This document shows, piece after piece, positions 22,774 to 33,605 of a stretch of 64,000 nucleotides of DNA (positions within the stretch are counted from its first letter, which is position 1; the number at the start of each line of letters is the position of its first letter). A program made the position numbers and the translations under genes. Under the pieces are notes generated by a model that ran no database searches, was not told the origin of the DNA, and saw nothing but the letters and a program-made list of their open reading frames with translations. The DNA is from Thysanoteuthis rhombus (lineage: Eukaryota; Mollusca; Cephalopoda; Oegopsida; Thysanoteuthidae), in the NCBI GenBank assembly GCA_963457665.1, contig OY735237.1, forward strand, positions 3,066,322 to 3,130,321. The letters are read 5' to 3'.

Positions 22774-23913
22774 ATGCAAACACATACTAGAGGGAAACTT
22801 TACTCTTGTGAAGTGTGTGGATCAGTATTTCCACAGAATTCTAGTTTGAAGGAACACATGCAAACACACTCTGAGGAAAAACCCTACTCTTGTGAAGTGT
22901 GTGGATCAGTATTTTCAGTTAGGTCAAAATTGAAATTGCACATGCGAAAACACAATGCAAAGAAACCCTATGCTTGTGAAGTGTGTGGATCAGCATTTTC
23001 ACATAATAGTTATTTGGAGAGACACATACGAACACACACAGGAGAGAAACCATTCACTTGTCAAGTGTGCGGATCGGTATTTTCACGGAATTCTCATATG
23101 AAGACACATATGAATATACACACTGGACAGAAACCCTACTTTTGTGAAGTGTGTGGATCAAGATTTTCAACTAGTTCACATTTGAAATCACACATGCGAA
23201 CACATACTGGACAGAAACCCTTCTCTTGTGAACTGTGTGGATCAGCATTTTCTCAGAATCATAGTTTGAAATCCCATATGCGAACGCATACTGGACAGAA
23301 ACCTTACTCTTGTGAGGTGTGCGGATCAGCATTTTCACAGAATCATAGTTTGAAAGAACATATGCGAACACACACTGGGGAGAAACCTTACTCTTGTGAA
23401 GTGTGTGGAGCAACATTTTCACTTGGATCTAATTTGGAGAGACACATGCGAACACACACTGGAGAGAAACCCTTTTCTTGTGAAGTATGTGGATCTTCAT
23501 TTTCACGGAATTCTGTTCTGAAGCAACATATGCGAACACACACTGGAGAGAAACCCTTCTCCTGCGAAGTATGTGGCTCAGCGTTTTCACAGAATGGTAA
23601 TTTGGAAAGACACATGCGGACACATACTGGAGAAAAACCATTCTCTTGTCAAATGTGTGGCTCAGCATTTTCTGATAGTTCAAATTTAAAGGATCACTTG
23701 CGAATACACACTGGAGAGAAACCCTTCTCTTGTCAAGTGTGCGGATCAGCATTTCAACGGAATTTGCCATTAAAGATACATATGCGAACACACACTGGAG
23801 AGAAACCCTTCTCTTGTCAAGTGTGCAGATCTGCATTTTCACAGAATGGTAGTTTGAAGGAACACATACGAACACATATTCGCGAGAACTTATATTCTTG
23901 TCAAGTGTTTTGA
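22774..23913 (+). CDS. C2H2 zinc-finger protein, thirteen fingers
   Basis: 379 residues from ATG. Thirteen intact C-x2-C-x12-H-x3-H fingers occupy residues 10-368 at a 28-residue period. Linkers are mostly TGEKP, with TGQKP between fingers 4-5, 5-6 and 6-7. Helix positions -1,2,3,6 read QSSE, VSKL, HSYR, RSHT, TSHS, QHSS, QHSE, LSNR, RSVQ, QGNR, DSND, RLPI, QGSE, so specificity residues differ while the CEVCGSAFS scaffold is almost constant. Fingers 6 and 7 look recently duplicated. A fourteenth finger is cut after CQV by Cys-to-Phe and Gly-to-stop changes. The start Met is the HM of a finger, so initiation is unusual. The protein would be a nuclear DNA-binding factor; no effector domain is seen. 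AATAAA lies at 24058-24063. Confidence 0.82.
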   Translation: MQTHTRGKLYSCEVCGSVFPQNSSLKEHMQTHSEEKPYSCEVCGSVFSVRSKLKLHMRKHNAKKPYACEVCGSAFSHNSYLERHIRTHTGEKPFTCQVCGSVFSRNSHMKTHMNIHTGQKPYFCEVCGSRFSTSSHLKSHMRTHTGQKPFSCELCGSAFSQNHSLKSHMRTHTGQKPYSCEVCGSAFSQNHSLKEHMRTHTGEKPYSCEVCGATFSLGSNLERHMRTHTGEKPFSCEVCGSSFSRNSVLKQHMRTHTGEKPFSCEVCGSAFSQNGNLERHMRTHTGEKPFSCQMCGSAFSDSSNLKDHLRIHTGEKPFSCQVCGSAFQRNLPLKIHMRTHTGEKPFSCQVCRSAFSQNGSLKEHIRTHIRENLYSCQVF

Positions 23914-24069
23914 TTTGCATGTTCCCCTGTAACTCATCTAAAACAAAGTTTTTAAAAAAAATAGAAACATCTAGTTTCTGAAGAATGTAGGTGTTATTAT
24001 TAAACTTTACCCATAGAAATAAGGTCCCTAAAAGGTTGAAGAGGCTTTTTCCCCATAAATAAAAAAAAC

Positions 24070-24935
24070 ACTTTTAGAAAAGATTCAGCGGTTTAATGAT
24101 GCCATTTTCATGTCTGTAGACAAAACAGTATGGCAATGAGTGCTGGAACGAACAAACATATAGAAAAGATTGAACTCTTTGTCATCCTTGCTGGCTTGTA
24201 GTTCAATTAGATTTTCAGTCTTATTTTTTTTTTGATATTGAAGGCATGGGAATAGTGAAAAAAATGAAATCCAAGAATTATTTATAATAAAAATTCATCT
24301 AGTTTGACAAATTCAAGAGTACATACATCACAATTTTTTCCTGATGCTACCATACAGTCAACATTTCAAGACTTGTATCAATATCTTCAGTGTCAACATT
24401 GATTGGTCCATCTTCAAACCCTTGATTGTTGTTGCTGGAGGTTGTGCTTGAACTTCTTGAATAATCTTCAAGTTGTGTTTTTTGAGGTATCCTCTACTTT
24501 TACTTTCGATTTTGTGTAGCAATTTGTGCCAATATATTTACTCTCAGTCAAAAGTCTGCTGAATATCAGCTTTAGCTTTTAGCTCCTCTAGAAGCCTGTC
24601 GTAAGAATCTTTTTATCTACTGGAAATAAATTACAGCACACTTTTTCTTATAATTGTTAAATAGCTTAAAATATGTAAACATTATTTTGTAAAAGGTAAA
24701 ATGAATACATAGTTGGCAATATAGATCTTTTGTGGGGAATTAGTAAAACTTGTGAAAATAGACAATGTTCAGTCTGCTTGCTCACCCATAAGGAGCAAAA
24801 AAATACAAAACTGTGATAGTTCTATATGATAGAGTTGTCCTAGGGGCAAGTAATGAGAAAAAGTATTCCCCAATACTACCTGTATAAAAACAAATATGTC
24901 ACAGATATTTGGTGTATAGATCTGACTTCACTTAA
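24070..24935. other. Non-coding DNA downstream of the thirteen-finger gene
   Basis: No gene recognised. Confidence 0.45.
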
Positions 24936-24939
24936 GCAG

Positions 24940-25040
24940 GACATTCCTGTTGCCAAGTGGTCTTAGCAGCTGGGTATGAATAGGGCTTCCCTCTGGTAAG
25001 AAGAATGTGAGTTGGAATCTCACCGGGAGCTTAATCTTTG
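24940..25040 (+). repeat. tRNA-derived SINE (Leu/Ser-like head)
   Basis: GCCAAGTGGTCTTAGCAGC resembles the D-arm region of a type II tRNA. AGTTGGAATCTC matches box B with one change, and CCGGGAG follows. The spacing with an extra arm fits tRNA-Leu or tRNA-Ser ancestry. The acceptor stem is not complementary, so it is a SINE remnant. Confidence 0.5.
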
Positions 25041-25229
25041 TTTCCATTCGGTGCTTTATTTGCTGCCATAGAGTGATGGCCTGTGATAACTCATAAAAAA
25101 ATGAAGATAAATAATGGTCAAAATAATTCAATACAATTTTTGTTTTTCTTTATTCTGTACACTTACTTCCCCATCCTTTGATAGTAAGTAGCAAATTAAA
25201 ATTGTTGAAGACATCTGATTGAAGATGGA

Positions 25230-26096
25230 TCTTTCATAATTGCATTTCTGGTGACTAAAAGTTCTTTATGTCTGATGAGCTTTTTTGTTCAATTAATGCT
25301 AACAAGTATGGCTCCTCATTCAATTCCACATCTAGAGAAAAAAAATAATTGTTTTTTTTTTTTCTCTTTAATAAACAAATGTTTGAAGTGTTTGTGCAAA
25401 GTCACAGTGAAAAGTACATTGATATGGCTTTAATTCAATCAATGCAAATATCTCAATCATTATTTGAATTGTAAATGTTAATAATTGTTTTTGGTTTAGT
25501 AACAAAGCCACTGATATAAAATGTTTATTTTGGTGATTTGTGATTTGATAAGAGAAACCAGTACTTGCACTTATTGGGATATTACCATATGGTCTTTTGC
25601 CATTTTTAGAATATTTCTGTTTCTGATTTTAATTTTTACATTTTGGTTTATATTTTATAGGTGTTTATGTTGATGTTCCAGCCTAGTAGATAATACTGTT
25701 GGACAGTTGTGTGTTTGGGGAAATGTTTAAAAGAGATAATTTTCTAGTTTACTTCATTCAATGAAAATATGAACGAAACAATTTTCTTATGAGTTGAAAC
25801 ATCAAAATACTTTTCAATTAGATTGCTGTATTGCCTTTAAAAGAGTCATCTGCTATCTGTTATATTAATGTAAATATAAAAGCAATATCTCTCTTTGACA
25901 GAAATGAGATCCAATCATTTATGTAGGACTTATACATTTTCCCCCTCATTAAAATTCAATTAAAGTTTGTAGGTATGTAAGAGGGATTATTTCGCAAAGA
26001 AAATTAGTGTCTATGTAAAAAGAAAACACGTATGGAAAATAAGATGAAATATTTGTTGAATCACTATATAGTTTTTAGTGATTTTTTTTCTCACAG
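25230..26096 (+). repeat. Duplicated segment leading to a finger exon (copy 1)
   Basis: Aligns with 52460-53439. Shared strings include AAAAGTTCTTTA, ATGTTTGAAGTGTT, CAAAGTC-GTGAA-AGTACAT-GATATGG, AATGCAAATATCT and the exon edge CACAGATGTTCCA. Both copies end at a zinc-finger-type splice acceptor, so an intron and the following exon were duplicated together. Identity is moderate, which indicates an old event. Confidence 0.6.
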
Positions 26097-26180
26097 ATGT
26101 TCCAAGCATGAAAGAATATCTATCATTTCAATTTAAAAAAAAACATGAAAATGTTCATTGGTAAGAAATCATCCTTTTCA
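26097..26180 (+). pseudogene. Relic terminal exon of a zinc-finger gene
   Basis: The acceptor TTTTTTTCTCACAG is intact. The exon starts ATGTTCCAAGCATG and all frames close within a few codons. It parallels 53440, where a finger follows. No finger is left here. Confidence 0.4.
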
Positions 26181-27090
26181 TTAAGCTAAAAATACAGAGA
26201 TGCAACTGGTTTCATATTTAAAAAATGAGACTGATTATGAAAATAATCCATGTTTTCATTTTGCTTTTCTTTTCCAGAGTGTGAATACTTTTTGTTTCAT
26301 TGATTTCAGTGGCAAAATACAGTTCAGTTCCTCATTCTGCATAAGTGGGGAAATTCAATTGGCAAAATCCAAAGCAACAGCTTCGCGTGCTACACTTGAA
26401 GGCAGAAAATGGTCTCTTGAGTAATTACTACAAACTGCTATCCATACTCACCTTCTTACCCTTTCAAATATGCCTGTTAATCTCTCTCTCTCTCTAGTGT
26501 GTACTCCATAACACACACATGCCTACACATAAGTTTACGCATGATGCGTATCATAATACACACTCCTAAGCGAGTGGATTGACTCCTAACATTGTGTGAA
26601 TAATGATGTCATCAAGATGGCTTCTAGATAATCGTGTGCTTGCTACATTCCATTAAGCATATATTCTTATGCATTTGTGCTAGATAGATTGAATGTTTCA
26701 AATGTAAAAAAAAACTTTCATCTATTTCCACTGAATTTTTAGTTGTTTTTAAATTTTTACACAAACACATAAAATAGGTGTTCTTGCTACATATCTAATT
26801 TTAAATTGATCTACTCAAAAAACAAAATATTTATCAAAAAATGACCAGCTTTAATAAAGTTTCCTTTTTTTGTGTAAGGATTGAGAAAATGTATAATGAT
26901 GTTTTTTTTTTTCATTATTCAGGAAATATATTTATATTTGACATGAACTATTAGCAAAACTGGAATGACCCGCTAATTAACAGTAATCAGAATGTATATA
27001 ATTGAGATAATTAAGATCTCTGAAAAAAAGAATATCTGCAAGGAAGGTTAAAAATTTGAGGGAAATAAAAACAAAATTAACTGTCTTCCT
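26180..27090. other. Non-coding DNA with short CT microsatellite
   Basis: (CT)n near 26481-26496. The 74-codon frame at 26200-26424 has no motif. Confidence 0.4.
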
Positions 27091-27091
27091 C

Positions 27092-27400
27092 TCAACTTTC
27101 ATCAGAACTATCATGAGAGAATAAATCACTTTCTTCATTTTCTCTGTCAGTGTCCTCTTCTAAGACAGTGTCTAGATTTTTGATTAGGGTTGGACCTATT
27201 GTGTTCCCTAACCTAATAGTACTATGTTCTGGCTCAGTTACAAAGAGGATGCCACTGGTTACAGTCTCCCATACTGATAAATGTAGTCGATTGCTACTTA
27301 TATGAGGTTCTGACTGGTTAACTAATTTGCATATGCCACATCTCTTTTTCTTCAAAGGAAAGAAAAGTGTCTTGTCACCTGCATAATCTGAAGAGTCCAT
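27092..27400 (-). CDS. Hypothetical acidic small protein
   Basis: 102 residues from a real ATG. The N-terminal half has a basic KKKRCGIC knuckle. The C-terminal quarter is strongly acidic (LEEDTDRENEES, then DSSDES). It could be a fragment of a transposon-encoded protein, since acidic DSSDE patches are common in piggyBac-type N-termini, but no diagnostic motif is present. There are no flanking splice sites or polyadenylation signal that I can tie to it. Confidence 0.25.
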   Translation of the reverse strand: MDSSDYAGDKTLFFPLKKKRCGICKLVNQSEPHISSNRLHLSVWETVTSGILFVTEPEHSTIRLGNTIGPTLIKNLDTVLEEDTDRENEESDLFSHDSSDES

Positions 27401-27419
27401 ATTTTTCTTCTGAAATGTC

Positions 27420-28770
27420 CTTCATTTTGATTGATTAGGAAAATCCCAAATATTCATTTTGAGAGTCTGACTGACTTAATTTCTCCAGTTTGCGAGACCC
27501 AATACACATGGGTTTTCAGTATCTTCCTTATGATGTACACATTTCCTTTTGTTTTCATTTATTTCTTTTTTTTCTCAAACAAGTTTCAAATTTTTTATTC
27601 TCCTAAATAAGCCTTGCTTTATCATTCTGTTAAGGTTTGACCTTATTTCTTTCTCGCTGTCTGAAAGTCACGCTCTTAAGTTTTTCTTTTTTTTAAAAAC
27701 TTTTTTCTCTGAGAAACCAGTCTGTTGCCATATTTGGCATTTTCTTTCTTTTCCATTTCTTGATTCCCTCCCATTGGACAGGTTTGAACCTCTGTGTTTT
27801 TGTTTTCTGTTCATTGTTCACTTTCTTTTTCAAGGTTATGTCCTCAAGTGAATTTTCCTCTTGTGAATAGGCTTAATCTTGCTTTTCATCTGCTGAAACA
27901 GATTTTCAGGTATTTTTCTCTGCTTTTTTTCAGCTTAATTCAGATATGTTTCTTTTGACTTGTGTTTAGCCTCTATTGCTTCAACATTTGAGGTGAGTTT
28001 TTTTAAACCTGTCTTTAGTATTTTTTTCATTCCTCTATCTCACTATGAAACTTGGATTAATATGGCATCAGGTATATTTTCTTTTCAGTTGTTGCTGCTG
28101 CTTTTTTATACATTGTACTTATCTTTCTCTATGAATCCATGCTTTCTGCCTCTGGGCTCAGGAATAAAGTATTAACATCTCCCTGGTCTCCTCTCCCACA
28201 TAGGAAGTACACATAGGAACAATTTTACAAATTCTCTGATTCTTTACTGTCTTAGGTTGAAACAAGCTCTGTCATATACAACATTTTTCTTCCCACCCCC
28301 AAAATCTGTGAACCCGCTCCAGACTGTTTCTTAAATTCTTTCTTAGCCTAATTCTTTCATTTGTTTCCTCTCAACAGATCCCTCTTCTGGGCACCATGTT
28401 ATGTCACTTTGTTCTGGTTTGGGCTAAAAAGACAGTATAACAGTAATTGTGTCCTATATTCATAGTTGTAGTTGCTTCTTACTTATATACCATTCTGACT
28501 GGTTAATTAATTTTTCCTATGTGACAACTAGGAGATTACTTTGGACTGAGAGCATTATGATTTCATGTATTCTGCTTGTAATACTGTTACCTTAAAAAGA
28601 ATGTCAAGGTTTATCAACATTTAATTGATCTGATTTAATTAAAATGTTTCTTGTGCTGGAATTCATGACTTTATTCATTTTTCAAATAAGATTTTTAGAT
28701 TCAAATTGTCAAACATCAGAACAAATCTGTAGTTGTCATTGTTTTTGTTGTGGTTATGACAGAAAAAAAT
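27420..28770. other. T-rich non-coding DNA
   Basis: The + strand frames at 27549-28175 are Phe/Leu/Ser-rich translations of a pyrimidine-rich tract and are not credible genes. Confidence 0.45.
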
Positions 28771-28771
28771 C

Positions 28772-28870
28772 TTGACCAAAATGATATGTAAAACCCACAT
28801 TCCCTTACTGTGATTTGAACTCATTACCTCTGATTGACTGCAGGCTGTCTTACCAAGCTCAATCGACAAT
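28772..28870 (-). repeat. tRNA-derived SINE head, minus strand
   Basis: On the minus strand, TTGAGCTTGGTAAGAC (box A region) is followed about 35 bases later by GAGTTCAAATCAC. GTTCAAATC (28812-28820) is a perfect box B. There is no acceptor-stem pairing, so it is a SINE and not a tRNA gene. Confidence 0.6.
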
Positions 28871-30640
28871 CCTTGGATATTAAAGAAAATCTATCATGCA
28901 GATATGCATGAGTTCATTTCATTGGAATAAATGTTTTTACAAAAAAATGTTTTATAATTTTATTTATATTTATGTATACAATACAAATGTTGCAGTAATT
29001 ATCCCAAGTCAGAATAGATGTCTGAGTGGACTTTGATCCTGCAGAAGCCAGTTTTATGTTAAATCATATAAAAGTTGTAGATGTCGTTTCCAACCCTGTT
29101 TTTGTGTATTTGTCATTATATATTGTACAAGAGAATTTATCACTTCGTATGGCAATTGATAGCAGCAAGAATGAAGATTTATTTGAACATTTTTCTGATT
29201 ATTTTGTAGCTTGAAAATAAAACATTTTGAAAATTTTCTTGTGCTCTTTACTGTCTTGGAAAAACATTTAAATTCATTCAAAATGTTAAACGATTTTTTA
29301 TAATCTTCAACATTACTTGATTTTTACTATTTATGCAATGATTTCAAGAATTTATGGAAATAAGTAATATGTTTCTGTTGTTTGTAAGAAAACCTTGACA
29401 AAACTGATTTTATATGTGCATTTTGATTTGTATAACTTACATCCAGGGTTAGTTTTTTACTTTTCAAATTTCAAGAAAATGTAAGACTTGAGATTGAAAT
29501 ATTTTTTAGTTTAATAATGCTTCTTACTATTACTACTACTCTAATTAACACATGTACTGCATCAGGTGACAAAGAGTGATAGTAATCCACTACAAGATAA
29601 AAGTCCTGACTCATGAATAGAACTGATCAACCATCAATCACTAAAAAGTAATTTTCATTGTGTTAGCCACAGAAATTCAATGACTGATCTTTGATTGTAT
29701 AAGAACTTATGATAGAAAGACTTCATTTCCATTGCATGAAAAAAGATTGACATATTTTAGCATTATTTAGAAAAAATACATTTTTCTAATTTCAACACAG
29801 GATTGTTGCAGCACTACTTGTGTAAGGGACCTGATTGATGTGGGTATAATTCACATTAATGTCACTACAATGTAGATTGAATACAACTTCAGGAGTTGTG
29901 TGGAAAACATGAATGAAATGGTAATAGAAGCTAAAATCTGAGAGGGGAAGAGATGATACAAAGATCAAAGATCAAGCAATGAACAAATCAAACAAATAAC
30001 ACTTGTAAATATTTCTGTATTAAACAAAAAAAAAGATTTATTCAAATAACTTGGAAAGTGGTGTTGGTATAGTTCTCATGTGAGTTGTGTGTAGGAAAAT
30101 ATTGTTTGGGTGAGTTCATAAATCAGTGTCTTTGAAAATGTATGTGCATAAAGATAAGTTCTCTCTAGAATCATGAGCAAGTACTCATCTTGGTTGAGAC
30201 AGCTTGCTTCATTGTTGATGTCTGTGTGGGAGAACTTATGTTAGGGTGAACTGTTGGTATGTGTTGATTATATCTATGTTTGTATCATGTGGTGCCCCCC
30301 TTGGGCTGGCAAAGATCAGAAACCTGTCTAGACAAAACTGTGAAGAATGACTTTGAAGATTGCTTATGTATCCATGGCATCAGGTTATTTTAGATATGAA
30401 ACCGAGAATTTAGGACAGACTTTAGATCAGGTTTTTGTGTAGAAAAATACATATTCAAGTTTTTTGATTGGTCCGAAAATTCATTCAATACTGGATGCTG
30501 TGTCGTCAAGTCAATGCATTCGGTCAACTATGGGTCAAATGCTCACTAGCTAGGCACAGACATTCCTATTCGTGGTAAGAATGGGGCCGAGAAGTCTGGT
30601 TTTTGATGACTTTTGGAAATCAAGCAGTAGTAATGTAATG
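28871..30640. other. Non-coding DNA
   Basis: No gene recognised. The frame at 29026-29214 (62 codons) has no motif. Confidence 0.4.
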
Positions 30641-30950
30641 GTGTTTTCTTGAAATATTATTTAAAAGATGAAGTTTTGTTTTGTGAATTGTATTTAAATA
30701 GAGGTATGACAAGATTCTCAAATTTTACCTTGTGTGAGCTTGAAATATTTGCTGCTGATATCTTAAAACCTTACTCACATATGTTGAGCAGAATATCAAT
30801 CCTGTTGAACACTGTGAAAAAAATGAAAACATCAAATTACACAGATTTTTGTAATGAGCTATTATTCTTGTTAATTCTTTTATCTAATTTGTGGTGAAAT
30901 ATTGAACAATTCTCTAGTATCATTCAATATCTAGATTCAATGTAGAAAAA
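30640..30950 (+). repeat. Old duplicated segment (copy 1)
   Basis: Aligns, with many differences, to 41130-41470. Common anchors are AATATTTGCTGC, a TTGAGYAGAAT string, AAAAATGAAAACA/AAAAGAAAACA, ATTATTCTTG and GGTGAAATATTGAA/GGTAAAACATTGAA. The 82-codon frame inside is not kept in the other copy, so it is probably non-coding. Confidence 0.45.
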
Positions 30951-31350
30951 ATTAAATCACCCCTCACCTGAATAGTTTCGTGTAGGTAAACACAACAGTG
31001 AAAGTAGGAGAAAAGAACAGAGTAATAAGTAGAATCAATAAAATAGATTCAAATTTGTTCGCTCAAATCAATGGTAAACTTTTTTTATTCTTGTAAAAAC
31101 TTTTATATTTTTAGTCTTAGGGTGAAGCTTCAGGTGGTCTTTTTTGATTGACTCCTTCAAATAAAAAACTTCAAGGATCTGAACTAATGTAATGTACACT
31201 GTAGACTGTTACTGCTCAAAAATGGTTGTTCTCATTCAATACTCAGTTACTTCCCTTGAAAAATAAGTTAACGAACAGTTGTTTTGCTGATATATCACAA
31301 TCTTCCTACTTGAGTAAACAAATGGTCTAAAGAACAGTCATAATTACTGG
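30951..31350. other. Non-coding DNA downstream of the Gypsy remnant
   Basis: The missing 3' LTR of the Gypsy remnant would be expected here. I recognise no LTR ends. Confidence 0.4.
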
Positions 31351-32590
31351 GACAGGATTCTGAACTGGTTGCTAGATGGTGTATCTGAAGGGGGAGTTGG
31401 AGTTGCTGAATTAGTCAGGGGCAGTGTCAGTGCCGGCCCTGACATTGAAGGGATGATGAGGAAAGGAGCTATCAGGAGGTGAATTGATCTGGTCAACTTC
31501 CTCAGTGGAAGGTATAGAGACCAAGCGTATCAGAGACTGGGATATAACATATTCACTGTCCTTTTGAATCGGGCAAATCCTAAAGATCCCTCATTTGATC
31601 CAAATACCATTTAACTAGGGTCTCATTGTCTAGATGAATAACTTAAGTCGAGTTTCCTGAAACTTTATCAGTTATACCTGGCATCTACTTTCCTGGCATC
31701 AAATCTAAATACATACACCAAATCTACGTTGAATTTCTCTGGTCTCTTCCCTTGTTCAATAACAAACTGCTGATTTTTATAGATTTGGCAGTTTATATTA
31801 AGCTTTAGAAGATCAAGTATGGTGAGTAGACAGCAACTCAACTGGAGAGACATCAGTGGTAGTTTGTGGGGTCGATCGATAGCTGGTATGAATGTCCTGA
31901 TGATTCATCTTTGCTAATGCGCTTTGAAAAGTTTACACATAACGTTCTACGTGATCGTTCAATGCAGTGCTCACTTGATGGATTCCATTTTTTGTATTGG
32001 AATTGATGGATAAAAAAATGTTACTACTAACGCAAACTTCTAGCAGACCATATGTGGTAAATACTTGAGTTTCTTTTAGCTGAAGGTTGCTATAGAACCT
32101 GTTGTTGGAAGTACCTCTTGCCATTCAGAGAAAGAATCAACCTCTATTAGAAATATATGGTTTTGGTAATGTTCAGAGTCATGGTGTGTTCTCTTCCAGG
32201 CAGTGGAGGCCATTCCCAAGGATGTATTGGTGCCCTTTAAGGGCTTCCTAATTTTCTTGGCATGAGAGGCAGTTGCAAACCTTCTTTGCAATTGCCATGT
32301 CCATATTAGGCCACCATACATAACTGTGAGGGAGAGTCTTCATATGGCTTATGCCAACATGACTTCAATAAAGCTCCTCCAAAACAGCTTACCTCCCTTG
32401 TGGGGGGGGTGTTTACCATTCTATTTCTCCACATTAAACAGCCATGTACAACAGTGAGTTCACAGCATTGCTGAATATATAGTGACCACTCTGGCTGATT
32501 TGGAGTGTGTGCCCCGCTCAAACAGCATCTGTGACTGATGACAATAGTGGGTCTCAACAATCTCAATGTTTCAACCCTCACAATAACCAG
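31350..32590 (-). mobile_element. Ty3/Gypsy-like pol remnant: integrase and C-terminal tail
   Basis: Read on the minus strand through several frames, the order matches Gypsy pol. First comes PEWSLYIQQ...ELTVVHGCLMWRN (zinc-binding lead-in, about 32400-32500). Then come a degraded HHCC region and NHIFLIEVDSFSEWQEVLPT (integrase core, about 32110-32170). TTYGLLEVCVSSN and KNGIHQVSTA follow, ending HVERYV (31933-32060). A C-terminal stretch with LDLLKLNI and VYVFRFDARK (31668-31850) and a proline-rich tail near 31350-31430 close it. The second catalytic Asp is now Ser while the Glu survives. No reverse transcriptase or RNase H is found upstream; the remnant breaks off near 32590. Confidence 0.7.
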
Positions 32591-32689
32591 AGAGAATGAT
32601 TTGATTCCATGACACCTTGTCTTTAAGATCTATTATTTAATCATTAGTATTCCAGGGGAGACAACTGGATCCTGTCTGCATTAAAATTT

Positions 32690-33050
32690 TCTTGTACTGT
32701 ATTGACAGGTAGTCATAGGCAGCTAATATCAATGCTAATCAATGTAAATAATGCAGTTTTAAAAAGACACGTGCTAACTCACTGAGGAGAGTGACCATAT
32801 CGTTGAAACCTTTTCCAATGATCTGTTGGGAGATGTCATCTTGAAGACAACATGAAATCATACACTTGGTAGATACTATCTTTTTGTGAGGCTGGTGATG
32901 AAGTTTATTCTGCCAATTCAGTTTTCTACAGGACTTTCCTTTCTTATGTTAATTAATACAAAATAAAATACCTTCTTGGGACATTTTCCTTTGTTATTGA
33001 ATGGTACAATGTGCTTTGTTGATAAACGAGAACCTGTTTGCAATCCAAGT
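32690..33050 (+). repeat. Inverted partner of 54530-54830, with a finger relic
   Basis: Reverse-complementary to 54530-54830 at high similarity. TAGATACTATCTTTTTGTGA, GGCTGGTGATGAAGTTT, CTGCCAATTCAG and TCTACAGGACTTTCC, among others, are shared. Within it, 32757-32900 still shows LKRHVLTH followed by stops where TGEKP should be, so this was part of a finger exon. The other copy keeps a whole finger. Confidence 0.65.
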
Positions 33051-33605
33051 TTCTTCTTCTTAACATAAAAATTTACATCACATTACATAAGGCTTTTGTA
33101 AATACATCTTTTGAGAAAGAGAGGGAGAAATATTCTCTGTGGGCTAATAATTGCTCAAGGTTCCACTACATGAGTTTACAACTTTGACATGAGTAATATG
33201 ATCACAATGTCAAGTAATTTTGTTAGCCAATTAGAAATTGCATCTTTTTTCAATCCTGTTATCAATCAACCTGTTTCTCTACTCTGAATCCTGGGTAGAA
33301 AATTAAGGCTTTCTCATGCATAATCAGCTCAATATATCTTTGATAGGGCTGGCATTCTTTTCTTAATGTCATAGAAAAGACTCATCCCTCTATGTTCCAT
33401 GTCTTCTATCAGTACCTTTGCTCTCTCTCTTCACCATTGACTCGAATACTGTCAATGTTCATACCATTGGAGACCCAGTAAATCAAATAGTCATTCATGT
33501 TCAAACCTTTTCTATGAAACATTATTTAAAAGCAAACGTCTTGTTATTAGGTTGGCACACTTGAAATGTCTTTTTTGTTCTACATCATGAAGATTAATTC
33601 TATAA
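33050..33605. other. Non-coding DNA
   Basis: No gene recognised. Confidence 0.4.

Noticed and set aside
27549-28175. Phe/Leu-rich frames as membrane proteins
   Set aside because: They result from a pyrimidine-rich tract and overlap in different frames, with no start context or conserved motif.
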